Positions 1 through 9,216 of a stretch of 63,204 nucleotides of DNA are shown here, piece after piece. How positions within the stretch are numbered: position 1 is the stretch's first letter; the number at the start of each line of letters is the position of its first letter. Below the pieces are notes generated by a model that was not told the DNA's origin, ran no database searches, and was given only the letters and a program-made list of their open reading frames with translations. A program made the translations under genes and the position numbers. The DNA is from Bacteroidota bacterium (GTDB lineage: Bacteria; Bacteroidota; Bacteroidia; Bacteroidales; JAAUTT01), in contig JAEYWD010000077.1 of assembly GCA_023429135.1 (NCBI GenBank), forward strand, positions 1 through 63,204, in the 5' to 3' direction.

Positions 1-122
1 AGCAGCAAGAGCGTAATTATTTTCGCCTTTTATTGTTTGTATCCCCAGATTAACGAGCGGTTGACACGTGGCTCGACATGCTTACATCCCCATTTGCCTT
101 GCTGTCAAAACCAAACAGCCCC
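1..122 (-). ncRNA. ssrA: tmRNA (ssrA), 5' part, cut by window edge
   Basis: Read on the minus strand, position 122 begins GGGGCTGTTTGGTTTTGACAG, the usual tmRNA 5' end that forms half of the tRNA-like domain. Downstream, positions 27 to 1 encode the resume codon and tag peptide GENNYALAA, a tag typical of Bacteroidota. tmRNA with SmpB rescues stalled ribosomes and tags the unfinished protein for proteolysis. The tag stop codon, the pseudoknots after the tag and the 3' acceptor end lie outside the window. The tag peptide and the 5' end together make the identification firm. Confidence 0.93.
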
Positions 123-143
123 AAATACCAGAAATGCAGGGTG

Positions 144-151
144 CAAATGTA
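144..151 (-). promoter_or_regulatory. Candidate -7 element of the ssrA promoter
   Basis: The minus strand reads TACATTTG here, an exact match to the Bacteroidota -7 consensus TAnnTTTG, 22 bases upstream of the tmRNA 5' end. A TTG lies 25 bases further upstream, a little beyond the usual spacing. Transcription would start a few bases before position 122, consistent with RNase P trimming of the tmRNA 5' end. Confidence 0.55.
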
Positions 152-194
152 CAAAAACTATTCCAGAATTTAACGTCAATTCCAGTTTAGCAAT

Positions 195-1124
195 TTAGAG
201 TTTTTTCGAAATTCTGGATATGGAGTAAACCGAAAAATAGCCCGCCGCCTTGTTTGCAGGACTAATGTTGGTAGGTAAATTTTTAGGCATTTTTATCTGG
301 TCGTAAAAATTATCGTCTATCAAGTTAGAGGAGGTGTTGCTGTCGAATTCTTTCAGAAACTCAAAATGCTCTGTGGTTAAGTTTAAACAAACAAATGTGA
401 TGAGAGAACCCGACGGGATGATCGTATCTTTCTCAGGAATGTGCAAAAATGTTCCCAGTTTTTTATATTCATCCGGAGCTGTAGGTTTTACTATCTTATA
501 TTCTCTTTCAAACCGAGCCAGATCGCCTGAGCCTAGCCGTTCGCTGAGACGAAAAATTGCCTGTTCATCCACCTCCAGGTACTTGTATATATAATCGGGG
601 CCATTGATAGTAGCTTTGAAATAACAATAGTTATTTATTCCTTTTGTTTTATCTGCCGGATGCATCCCTTTTTCGGATTTCAGAGAGTCCATAAGGATGG
701 GCTCGGGCATTTTCCCTTTAGCGGAATATTCTTCAGGAATACCATCACTATCAATATCGATGTTTTTGATAAAAAGAGTGTAGATTTTATTGCTGCTGCC
801 TGCACATTCTTTTATTGTATTGTATACACCGGCCTGTAAGTTTTCGGTAAAATATATGGTATCAGTCCCTTCAGTAATAATAACCTTTGCCCCCGAAACC
901 GGAATATAGGGCGTTTCGTTCAGAATACCGGCTGGCCGGTATAGTTTTATTGTGTGAATGCCCATTTCATTGGTAAATTCACCATCAACAAGCAACCGGT
1001 TTGCGGTGGTTTCTATTTTAAGGTTTATTTCTTTTTGACACGAGATAAGTATAACCAACAAGGGGGTTAACTTAATATATTGAGAGAGTGTAGTTCGGAA
1101 TTTTTTTAGTGCATTCATGATCAT
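195..1124 (-). CDS. DUF4249 family outer-membrane lipoprotein
   Basis: A 309-residue protein with a signal sequence ending in the lipobox LISC (Cys29), so it is probably a lipoprotein anchored by that cysteine. The following residues (EINLKIETTANRLLVDGEF) and the beta-strand-rich body fit the DUF4249 family, which in Bacteroidota is regularly encoded directly after a TonB-dependent receptor and is thought to act as its surface partner, by analogy with SusD. It starts 11 bases after the receptor stop, so the two are co-transcribed. The ligand is unknown. Met1 or Met3 could be the start. The family call is from recognition of the N-terminal pattern and the gene order. Confidence 0.75.
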   Translation of the reverse strand: MIMNALKKFRTTLSQYIKLTPLLVILISCQKEINLKIETTANRLLVDGEFTNEMGIHTIKLYRPAGILNETPYIPVSGAKVIITEGTDTIYFTENLQAGVYNTIKECAGSSNKIYTLFIKNIDIDSDGIPEEYSAKGKMPEPILMDSLKSEKGMHPADKTKGINNYCYFKATINGPDYIYKYLEVDEQAIFRLSERLGSGDLARFEREYKIVKPTAPDEYKKLGTFLHIPEKDTIIPSGSLITFVCLNLTTEHFEFLKEFDSNTSSNLIDDNFYDQIKMPKNLPTNISPANKAAGYFSVYSISRISKKL

Positions 1125-1135
1125 TTTTTTAATTG

Positions 1136-3739
1136 TTAAAAGTTAAAACGGTAGGAGATTGATGGTAGGGTACCAAAATAATAATTACCCATCATTACAA
1201 TTTTGCCGGGATTTTCCTTGTCTGCAACAAAGTCGATGGATTCGTAGTTCAGGCGTTCAAACATGTTTATAATAGATAAATTCCATTCCCAGTGAAACTT
1301 CTTCCCGGTCTTTTGTTTGCTTTTATAGGTGAGGCTTACATCGAAACGCCGGTACGATGGAAGTCGGTATTCGTTGCGGTTCGAATATCCTTTTAATACT
1401 TTGCCATAAATTTCCAATACATAAATGGGTGCAGTAATAACCATGCCGCTTTGGAAACGCCAGTTTGAGGCAATCGTCAACCTGTTACTTATTCTGTAAG
1501 CCGAAAAAATGTTTATGGTATGAGGCCTGTCGAATGGCGAAAGGTAAGTTTCTCCATTATTAATGCCTGCAATTGTTCTTTTACTGCGGCAATAAGTGTA
1601 ACTGATAAAACCATTCAACCGGCCTGTTTCTCCTTTAATCATTGTTTCGGCTCCATAGGCATAACCCTTTCCGGTTCTTAGTTGCTCCTCGAAATTGTAA
1701 TTTGTCTTATCCGTAAGGTATATCGATGTTTTATTCAGAAAGGTTGCCCCATCTTTATAATCAATCAGGTTTTTCATGTTTTTATAATACATTTCAGTAC
1801 TGAATTCAAATGAGTTGTTTAAAAAATAATTTAAGTAGCCTATACTATACTGCCATTGTTTTTGCGGTTTTATGTTTTCTCCTGAGGGATACCATACATC
1901 CATTGGACCTCCGCCGTTGGTTTTTGTAAGCAGTTGTATCTGTTGGGTGGTATAGGTGGCACTTGCTTTTAACGATGAATTTTTGGATAACCTGTAATTC
2001 AGGCCAAAACGGGGCTCAATAGCGAAGAAGTTATGGTAAAAACTGTTTTTTGCTGCCTTAAACGAGTCGGTAACCTGGTAATCCTTTAATTTAAAAATCC
2101 AATTGTCATTTCCGATGTTCTGGAACAAAATTGCCCTGATTCCATACCTGAATGTAAGTTGATTCGTAATTTTATGTTGGTTGGAAATATAAACCGCATG
2201 GTCCAGTACTCCCTGGTTCGAAATCACTCTGTTATTGAATGGAGTGCTCTGGGTGAGATTGTCAATGGAGTTTTTATTTCCCTCAAGCGTACCCGGGTTA
2301 AACTTGTTGTACGAAGTCGAAAAACCGAAATCTAAAGTATGGTTTTCAAGAAAATAAGTGTATTCGGCTTTTAGGGTGACCTGGGTAATCCCCGACTTCC
2401 ATTGATAGTTGTAATAATTGTTTACATTATTGGTGCTTCCTGACTGGTAGCTGTAATTACTATATATCAATGAAATATTGCTGAAAAGCCTTGGGGTATA
2501 AATGTGATTCCATCGCAAAGATCCCGTATTGTTTCTGTAGGAAAAATGCGTTCCTATTTCGGATACATCATTACCCAGATACGACGAGAGATAAATTCTG
2601 TTCTTCGCGTTAACTATCAGGTTCAGTTTGCAATTGAGATCGTAAAACTTCGATTGGAAGTAATAATTGCTCAAAATAGAGTATTTTCCTGCCACAATAA
2701 ATGAGGCTTTATTTTTTATTACGGGACCTTCCACGCTAAGGTCGGTAGCCATAATTCCAATACCTCCCGAAACTGAATATTTTTGCATGTCACCATCTTT
2801 TAACCTGATGTCTACCAACGATGAAACACGACCTCCATAATTCGCCGGAATGTTGCTTTTGTATATTTTTACATCTTTAATGGCATCTACATTAAAGATA
2901 GAATACAGTCCCGAAATATGCGAGGTTTGATAAACAGGAGCATCGTCCAGGAGAAACAGATTCTGGTCAATGCTACCCCCGCGTACACTTAAGCCTGTAC
3001 TTCTTTCGTTGGGTGCCTGAATTCCGGGCAACATCTGCACCGATCGTAATACATCCGATTCCCCCATCAAACCTGGTAATTGTTTTATGTCTTTTCGCGA
3101 AAACTGCATAACACCCGGGTTTGCCTGTTCGAGTCTTGTAACTGCATTATCTGCAGTTATTTTAACTTCATTGAGCTGCAATGGCTTGTCCGGCACAAGC
3201 TTTATCAAAACCATGGTGTCGTTTCGGAGGTTAAGGTTTATTGTTTGTTGGGCATAGCCAATGTATCGAAATTGAATTGAATTAATTCCTTCGTCGAGGT
3301 TAAAACTGAAAAAGCCAAAAGAATTACTTACGGCGCCCTGCGACTTTAATAGGTTAACAATGGTACAGCCAATTAGTCTTTCGTTGTTTGACTTATCTTC
3401 TACATAACCATTCAAAGTGAATTTTCGGCGAGGTTTTTTAATTTCTCTGAAAATTAGCTGATCACCCTGTACAATGTACTCCAGATTGGTGTTACGTATT
3501 AGATCGTCGAGAACAACCTTGAGTTTCTCGTTCTTGTAAACAGCAGTGATGGTTTTAACCTGCTCTTCCGATGCCATCAGGAAATTAAGGGTGTATTTTT
3601 TGCAGATTTTTTCAACGGCATCTTTCAGTGGTGTTTTACTAAATTCAATAGTAATGGGAGTTTCCAGCAGGTCGGAGTTTTGCGAAAACAACGTTTTTTG
3701 AATTATTAAAATCAGTATTATGGTCAATAGGTGCTTCAT
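1136..3739 (-). CDS. TonB-dependent receptor with STN signalling domain
   Basis: I place the start at 3739 because the signal peptide (MKHLLTIILILIIQKTLFSQ) begins there; an upstream in-frame Met at 3817 adds residues that do not look like a leader. The 867-residue product has an STN (secretin/TonB short N-terminal) domain at about 29-97, a carboxypeptidase-regulatory-like domain at 108-183 (LNGYVEDKSNNERLIG), a plug at about 205-320 (LPGLMGESDVLRSVQMLPG, SVRGGSIDQNLFLLDDAPV) and a 22-strand-type barrel ending in an aromatic-rich C-terminus (SISYRFNF). It imports an unknown ligand across the outer membrane using TonB energy. The STN domain implies signalling to the FecR protein encoded just upstream. 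Confidence 0.88.
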   Translation of the reverse strand: MKHLLTIILILIIQKTLFSQNSDLLETPITIEFSKTPLKDAVEKICKKYTLNFLMASEEQVKTITAVYKNEKLKVVLDDLIRNTNLEYIVQGDQLIFREIKKPRRKFTLNGYVEDKSNNERLIGCTIVNLLKSQGAVSNSFGFFSFNLDEGINSIQFRYIGYAQQTINLNLRNDTMVLIKLVPDKPLQLNEVKITADNAVTRLEQANPGVMQFSRKDIKQLPGLMGESDVLRSVQMLPGIQAPNERSTGLSVRGGSIDQNLFLLDDAPVYQTSHISGLYSIFNVDAIKDVKIYKSNIPANYGGRVSSLVDIRLKDGDMQKYSVSGGIGIMATDLSVEGPVIKNKASFIVAGKYSILSNYYFQSKFYDLNCKLNLIVNAKNRIYLSSYLGNDVSEIGTHFSYRNNTGSLRWNHIYTPRLFSNISLIYSNYSYQSGSTNNVNNYYNYQWKSGITQVTLKAEYTYFLENHTLDFGFSTSYNKFNPGTLEGNKNSIDNLTQSTPFNNRVISNQGVLDHAVYISNQHKITNQLTFRYGIRAILFQNIGNDNWIFKLKDYQVTDSFKAAKNSFYHNFFAIEPRFGLNYRLSKNSSLKASATYTTQQIQLLTKTNGGGPMDVWYPSGENIKPQKQWQYSIGYLNYFLNNSFEFSTEMYYKNMKNLIDYKDGATFLNKTSIYLTDKTNYNFEEQLRTGKGYAYGAETMIKGETGRLNGFISYTYCRSKRTIAGINNGETYLSPFDRPHTINIFSAYRISNRLTIASNWRFQSGMVITAPIYVLEIYGKVLKGYSNRNEYRLPSYRRFDVSLTYKSKQKTGKKFHWEWNLSIINMFERLNYESIDFVADKENPGKIVMMGNYYFGTLPSISYRFNF

Positions 3740-3779
3740 TATTAAATAATTAAAAATTAAACAATAAGGCGTGGTTATT

Positions 3780-3801
3780 CTTCCCGCCCGGGCAAGGGAA
3801 G
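3780..3801 (-). terminator. Hairpin between fecR and the TonB receptor gene
   Basis: CTTCCC (3780-3785) pairs with GGGAAG (3796-3801) around a GC-rich loop that contains CCCGGG. It lies in the 91-base gap between fecR and the receptor. The minus strand continues with AATAACC and no clear T run, so it may attenuate or stabilise transcripts rather than stop them. Confidence 0.35.
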
Positions 3802-3830
3802 TGTTTACAGCCTCCATTCCTTGAAATGAC

Positions 3831-4799
3831 TTATTTTAAAATGATGGTGTTGTTGTGTAATTCTATGTTTCCATCGGTAACAACCGATAAGGATTGTATA
3901 ATTTCACTGAGCGTTTTTTTGTTGTAAAGAGCACTAACCGGAAGTTCCGCATTGCTGGTGTTAATTACCCTGTAGTCGGCCCCAAAATGTGAACTTAAGG
4001 TTTTAATAACTTCAAGAAGAGGTGTGTTATGAAACTCAAGCACCTGGGTTTTCCAGGCTATGAAGTTGTTGTTAATAACATTTTCTTTATGAAGAGTCAA
4101 AGTCGATAAGTCGAAAATGACCCTTTCATTTGCTGAAAGAGTAACGGAAAGTGATGCTGATTCTGTGGAGGAATATTGCACCTTTCCTTGTGTTACAGTA
4201 ACAATTGCCCTGCGACTATTGCCATAAGCGCAGATGTTGAACTTTGTCCCCAGAACTTTAACAACACTTTTTTGCAAATCGACCATAAACGGGGAGCGCT
4301 TATTTCGCCTGACTTCAAAGTAACCTTCGCCGCTCAACTGAACAATTCGCTCCTTTTGTGGAAAGCGCGCCGGATACTTAAATCTGGAATTAGCGTTTAA
4401 CCAAACATGAGTACTGTCGGGAAGATAAAAATCCTTCACTTCTTTAGGACCTGTAATTACAGTTATTTCTTTGCTGCTGGTGTTCACATAAGCATAACGT
4501 AAAAGGCCCAGCAGTCCAACCAAAAGTGCAACGGTTACAGCTATTTTAAGAACTTTTCCAATTGGTAAAATACGGTTTCCGGGGGTTACTCCGGCAATAC
4601 GGCGTACCTTCTCCAGTGCTTTTGAAACGTCTGGGGTAAAATGTTTTGGGTAGTTCCGGGTCTTTACCCAAATTTCTTTTAATTCTTCCAGTTTCTCAAT
4701 GTTTTTACTGTCAGAATCCAGCCATTCTTTGAATCTCACGGATTCCTGCGGTGACAGTTCTCCGTTTAAATGCTTAAATATTATCTCATCAATTTTCAA
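3831..4799 (-). CDS. FecR-type anti-sigma factor
   Basis: A 322-residue FecR family protein. Residues 1-60 form a short cytoplasmic helical part that would hold the sigma factor, 84-103 is one hydrophobic membrane span, about 112-210 is the periplasmic FecR domain (DFYLPDSTHVWLNANSRFKY, LSGEGYFEV, VLGTKFNI), and 251-320 is the C-terminal DUF4974-type domain (LEFHNTPLLEVIKTLSSHF) that faces the STN domain of the receptor. It lies between the sigma factor gene and the TonB receptor gene on the same strand, which is the standard cell-surface signalling order. On ligand binding it should release or activate the sigma factor. Confidence 0.88.
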   Translation of the reverse strand: MKIDEIIFKHLNGELSPQESVRFKEWLDSDSKNIEKLEELKEIWVKTRNYPKHFTPDVSKALEKVRRIAGVTPGNRILPIGKVLKIAVTVALLVGLLGLLRYAYVNTSSKEITVITGPKEVKDFYLPDSTHVWLNANSRFKYPARFPQKERIVQLSGEGYFEVRRNKRSPFMVDLQKSVVKVLGTKFNICAYGNSRRAIVTVTQGKVQYSSTESASLSVTLSANERVIFDLSTLTLHKENVINNNFIAWKTQVLEFHNTPLLEVIKTLSSHFGADYRVINTSNAELPVSALYNKKTLSEIIQSLSVVTDGNIELHNNTIILK

Positions 4800-4881
4800 A
4801 GTGTCGATGTTTGTTAAAAAATCAATCCTTTCAGGAATTCATAATTATGACACAGTAAAAATGATTATTCCCCCCTTCGAT

Positions 4882-5457
4882 CTACAAAAAAAATACAAAA
4901 TAACCCGGTAATGGTTTGTTGTATTCACTAAGTTCTTTACGCAGAGCTGATAGCGATTTGCTTAAATATTTTTCTACCATTCGCTCGGTCATGGACAGCT
5001 CAGCCGCTATTTCTTTATAACTTTTGTTGTCAAACCGTTTCAATATAAATACATTTCGTTGTTTTTCGGGGAAAGCATCAATGATTTCGAATAACCTGGT
5101 TTCGAGTTCAAAATACAGAATATCGTTATCGGCATAATGATAGCTCTCAATATAAATTGATTCAGCGTCGGCCATTTCAGTCTTTTTAATAGTACGAAGC
5201 GCATTCACCGAACGGTTGTATGTTGAACGGTAAAGGTAAGCTTTAAATGACTTTTCTACTTCTAAGGTTTGCCGGCTTTCCCAAATCCGGATGAACAATT
5301 CCTGTACAACTTCTTCGGCAAGCTCACTATTACCGGTGATCCTTTCTGCATAATAGCACAGCTTTTTGTAATAACGGGTGAATAAGGTATTAAATGCTAA
5401 TCCGTTGTCGTTCTTTATTTTCGAAAGCAGGATTTCGTCAGAAATTTGAATGCTCAT
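4882..5457 (-). CDS. ECF RNA polymerase sigma-70 factor
   Basis: A 191-residue ECF sigma factor if started at 5457 (MSIQISDEILLSKIKND); a start at 5505 adds 16 residues (MFFFFYLAPH) atypical for the family. Region 2 is at about 10-85 (FNTLFTRYYKKLCYYAERI, AEEVVQELFIRIWE) and region 4 at about 125-180 (FPEKQRNVFILKRFDNKSYKEIAAELSMTER, cut here in description only). It belongs to the Bacteroidota expansion of sigma factors paired with FecR. It should direct RNA polymerase to the promoter of the receptor genes that follow. The 82-base gap to fecR has no obvious terminator. Confidence 0.9.
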   Translation of the reverse strand: MSIQISDEILLSKIKNDNGLAFNTLFTRYYKKLCYYAERITGNSELAEEVVQELFIRIWESRQTLEVEKSFKAYLYRSTYNRSVNALRTIKKTEMADAESIYIESYHYADNDILYFELETRLFEIIDAFPEKQRNVFILKRFDNKSYKEIAAELSMTERMVEKYLSKSLSALRKELSEYNKPLPGYFVFFL

Positions 5458-5595
5458 TGATAATGTCTTCAGAAAATGCGGTGCAAGGTAAAAAAAGAAG
5501 AACATTAAAAAAATTATGAGATTCCACCTTCTAATATACTTTTTGGTTATTTTAGCAACTTATTAAATATTTTTCAATTATTTAAGGATTTTACA

Positions 5596-8550
5596 ATGCC
5601 AACAGCCTTTTATCAATCCCGGAAGAGTTTTCTTTCTTTGGCGTTTCTGATGTTTTTATTCGTTCAGATGAGTGGTCAGACATACTGGCAACAACAAGTC
5701 GATTATAAGATCGGTGTAAAGCTGGACGATCAGCGCCACGAACTTCATGGAGTAGCAACCATCGAATATATCAATAATTCGCCCCACGAACTCACATTCA
5801 TCTGGTTCCATCTCTGGCCTAATGCCTACAGCAACAACAATACGGCTCTTGCCAAACAAAAGCTCAAAGGTAACCAGCAACAGAATTTGTTTAATAACCC
5901 GGACAAGCGTGGGTACATGGATTCTCTGACTTTCACTATTGATGGTCAAACCGTAAAAACAGAGCCTCACCCGGAGCATAACGATATTTGCAAACTTCTG
6001 CTTAACAAGCCGCTTGCAAGTGGTCAAAAAATAACTATTTCAACTCCTTTCCGGGTAAAAATTCCCTGGGGAGGTATCTCGCGCATGGGGCACATGGGGC
6101 AGTCGTACCAGATAACCCAGTGGTACCCCAAGCCGGCAGTTTACGATACTAAAGGCTGGCACCCCATTCCTTACCTCGATCAGGGTGAGTTTTATTCCGA
6201 ATTCGGCAGCTTCGATGTATCCATAACTTTGCCGCGGAATTATAAAGTTGCTGCTACAGGCGAATTGCAAACTGCTTCGGAAATAGAATGGCTGGATCAG
6301 TTAGCTGAAAAGGACGCCCAACGGGATAGTTTTCCAAGAGCGGAGCCTCTCTCTAAATCCGATTCGGTTTATAAAACCATCCGTTACACCGAAAGTCAGG
6401 TACACGACTTTGCCTGGTTTGCCGATAAGAATTTTTATATTCTGAAAGGCGAAGTAAAACTCCCTCATAGTGGCAAAAGTGTTACCACATGGTCGTTCTT
6501 CCCTGGCCGTGCTGCTAAATTCTGGAAAAAGGCGCCGTCGTACATTCACAATGCGGTGTACAATTATTCTCTTTGGCTGGGCGACTATCCCTATAAAAAC
6601 TGCACAGCGCTGGAAGGTCCTCTTGGAGCCGGAGGTGGAATGGAATATCCGGGAATTACAATTGTGAGCGACGGAGGATCGGATATAACACTTGATATGG
6701 TTATTGCTCACGAAGTCGGGCATAACTGGTTATATGGTATTCTGGGATTTAATGAGCGGGATTATCCTTACCTGGATGAAGGGATTAATACCTATTACGA
6801 GATGAGGTATATGGAAAAAGAATATCCCGACAAATCGTTTGGCGAACGTATGCCTTTACCAAAATTCATTACTAAACTAACGGAGATGGATAAAATGGGA
6901 GGAGGCGAATTCTACGAATTATTATACAGGGGGCCAGCTACATATCGAACCGACCAGCCGATGAATCTTTCATCGGAAAAATATTCGTCAACAAATTATG
7001 GCATGATTGTTTACATGAAAGCCGGCCTGAGCTTTAATTATCTGAAGAGCTATCTTGGCGAATCAGAATTCGACAGGATTATGAAACTGTTCTACGAAAA
7101 ATGGAAATTCAAACATCCTCAGCCCGAAGATTTCAGAAGTATATTCGAAGAGAATGCCACCAAAGATGTTACCTGGTTTTTTAAGGATTTGGTTCCAACT
7201 ACCGGCAAACTCGACTACAAAATTAAACGCACGAATAAAAATCAGGTTCTTGTAAAAAACGCAGGAACTCTTGCAACACCTGTGCTTATAAATGGTGTTT
7301 CAAATGACAGTGTTTTGTTCGGTAAGTGGGTTCCCGGTTTTAAAGGCAGCAAGTGGATTACATTACCCGATACCGCTGTAAATCTGCTTGCAATTGACTA
7401 TAAACAGAATACTCCCGAACTTTACAGGAATAATAACTATCTGAGAACCGAAGGCCTGTTCAGAAGAACGGAACCAGTAAAATTGAAATTTTTTACCACA
7501 CTCAACGATTATAAATATTCGGTTATTCAATATGTGCCAGTAATCGGATGGAACAGCGGTAATCAAATTATGGCGGGAGCTTTATTGTATAATGGCCTTT
7601 TGATTAAAAAACCTTTTGAATATCAACTTATGCCTTTGTATGGCTTTAAAGGAAATAAGCTGGCAGGGATGGGGAAACTTACCTGGAACATTTTTCCTGA
7701 TTTTGCTAATATCCGTATTCTGTCTTTTAGTGTATCGGGACTGCAGTTTGCTTTCGACGAGCATACAAATTATAATAAATTGAAAGTCGAGGCCCGTGCC
7801 GTTTTCCATAACAGCAGTTACAGTTTTTATCCCAAGCACAGCCTTTTTGCAAATTTCACGAGAGCAACTGATCCTTTTACTTTAATACTTTACCTGAAAG
7901 AATATAACAATGTGTTTAACCTGAACTACGCTTATCAAAACCCCGAAAAGATCAACCTTACCAGTGTAAATTATAATTTCAAGGCGAATAAGGATTTTGG
8001 AAGAACTTCCGTGGAAGCGATTTTCAATCTCAAACCTTCGTTCTTTAAATCGCCATTAAAATTGAGATTATTTACCGGCGGGATGTTATATAATTCGTCG
8101 GGCGTTTTCGAAAATCCGTTTATGGTAAATGGTCGTAATGGGTATTTCGATTATGAATACGAAGGCATTTTCCCCGGCCGGTTTGACGGGGGTGGAGTGT
8201 GGGCACATCAGTTTATGCCCGTTGAAGGCGCTATGGCGTTGCCGTATTTTAGAATGACCAACTCCTTTATTTTTGCCTTTGGAGGCGACTTTAAATTATT
8301 ATCGAAAAGCATTTTTAAATTCGTTCGGCTGTATGGCAATACAGCTTATTATACGTCCAATCTGGATAACAAAATTTTATATGAGGCAGGTGTTAAGGTT
8401 GGTCAGCCAGGGTTTTTCGAGGTATATTTCCCGGTAATTTATAAAAGGAGCGATTTCGAATATTTGAACTATGGCGACCTTATCCGGTTCAATCTGAACC
8501 TGAATGTGCTTTCACCTTTTAATATTATGGAACGGGTACCGAATATTTAG
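5596..8550 (+). CDS. M1 family metallopeptidase with C-terminal beta-barrel-like region
   Basis: A 984-residue secreted protein: signal peptide at 1-28 (ending MSGQ), aminopeptidase N-like beta-domain, then the M1 catalytic domain. The substrate motif appears as GAGGGMEYPG and the zinc site is HEVGH at 372-376 with Glu395 exactly 19 residues after His376 (YLDEG), so it should be an active zinc aminopeptidase. Peptidase sequence ends near residue 545. The remaining 430 or so residues show regular alternation of polar and hydrophobic residues with many aromatic ends, which I read as a predicted outer-membrane beta-barrel; no type IX sorting domain is present. It heads a plus-strand gene run and overlaps the next start by one base. 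Confidence 0.85.
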   Translation: MPTAFYQSRKSFLSLAFLMFLFVQMSGQTYWQQQVDYKIGVKLDDQRHELHGVATIEYINNSPHELTFIWFHLWPNAYSNNNTALAKQKLKGNQQQNLFNNPDKRGYMDSLTFTIDGQTVKTEPHPEHNDICKLLLNKPLASGQKITISTPFRVKIPWGGISRMGHMGQSYQITQWYPKPAVYDTKGWHPIPYLDQGEFYSEFGSFDVSITLPRNYKVAATGELQTASEIEWLDQLAEKDAQRDSFPRAEPLSKSDSVYKTIRYTESQVHDFAWFADKNFYILKGEVKLPHSGKSVTTWSFFPGRAAKFWKKAPSYIHNAVYNYSLWLGDYPYKNCTALEGPLGAGGGMEYPGITIVSDGGSDITLDMVIAHEVGHNWLYGILGFNERDYPYLDEGINTYYEMRYMEKEYPDKSFGERMPLPKFITKLTEMDKMGGGEFYELLYRGPATYRTDQPMNLSSEKYSSTNYGMIVYMKAGLSFNYLKSYLGESEFDRIMKLFYEKWKFKHPQPEDFRSIFEENATKDVTWFFKDLVPTTGKLDYKIKRTNKNQVLVKNAGTLATPVLINGVSNDSVLFGKWVPGFKGSKWITLPDTAVNLLAIDYKQNTPELYRNNNYLRTEGLFRRTEPVKLKFFTTLNDYKYSVIQYVPVIGWNSGNQIMAGALLYNGLLIKKPFEYQLMPLYGFKGNKLAGMGKLTWNIFPDFANIRILSFSVSGLQFAFDEHTNYNKLKVEARAVFHNSSYSFYPKHSLFANFTRATDPFTLILYLKEYNNVFNLNYAYQNPEKINLTSVNYNFKANKDFGRTSVEAIFNLKPSFFKSPLKLRLFTGGMLYNSSGVFENPFMVNGRNGYFDYEYEGIFPGRFDGGGVWAHQFMPVEGAMALPYFRMTNSFIFAFGGDFKLLSKSIFKFVRLYGNTAYYTSNLDNKILYEAGVKVGQPGFFEVYFPVIYKRSDFEYLNYGDLIRFNLNLNVLSPFNIMERVPNI

Positions 8551-9188
8551 TGAAACTATATACAAAACCTATGAAATTGCGTCGTGTCATTATAATAATT
8601 GTAGTTGTTGCAGCGCTTGGGATATCGTTTGTCTGGTTTTCCACAAGCAGACCTGGTGATGTTATTTACGAAAAACCTGTTGCCGATAAAATTGCTCTCG
8701 ATGGTTTCTCTAACCTGTGGCGGATAAGCGATAGCCTGTACAGGTCGGAGCAACCGGGAAAAAAGGAAATGAAAGAACTGGAGAAGTTTGGTGTAAGAAC
8801 GATTCTTAATTTACGGAATTATCACAGCGATAATGATGAAGCAAAAGGAACAACTCTCATTCTTGAGCATCTTACTATGAATGCCAGCGAAATAAATGAG
8901 CAAAACATTATGCAGACCATGCAAATCATACGGAATGCCAAAAAGCCGGTTCTGATTCATTGCTTGCATGGCTCCGACCGAACGGGGTGCATGGTTGCCT
9001 CTTACCGCATCATCTTTCAGAACTGGTCGAAAGAGGATGCCATTAAGGAGTTGAGAAATCCTGCCTTTGGATATCACGAGAAATGGTTTCCGAACATTGT
9101 AGAGATATTGAAATCTTTGGATGTAGCTAAATTCAGAAAGGAGTTAAACTTAGCAGAAAAGGATTTACATTTGACAGGAGTGAATTAA
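8550..9188 (+). CDS. Membrane-anchored tyrosine/dual-specificity phosphatase
   Basis: A 212-residue protein from a GTG at 8550 that overlaps the previous stop; an ATG at 8571 is an equally good start. Residues 11-30 are one hydrophobic span after basic residues, so the phosphatase domain probably faces the periplasm. The signature HCLHGSDRTG at 137-146 (numbered from GTG) gives catalytic Cys138 and Arg144, and the upstream segment LYRSEQPGKKEM with ILNLR matches the family of small Cys-dependent phosphatases related to SIW14/DSP proteins, whose known substrates include phosphotyrosine and inositol pyrophosphates. Substrate here is unknown. Confidence 0.85.
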   Translation: MKLYTKPMKLRRVIIIIVVVAALGISFVWFSTSRPGDVIYEKPVADKIALDGFSNLWRISDSLYRSEQPGKKEMKELEKFGVRTILNLRNYHSDNDEAKGTTLILEHLTMNASEINEQNIMQTMQIIRNAKKPVLIHCLHGSDRTGCMVASYRIIFQNWSKEDAIKELRNPAFGYHEKWFPNIVEILKSLDVAKFRKELNLAEKDLHLTGVN

Positions 9189-9216
9189 GCTGCTTCTTTC
9201 GTTAAAACAGTTAGTT

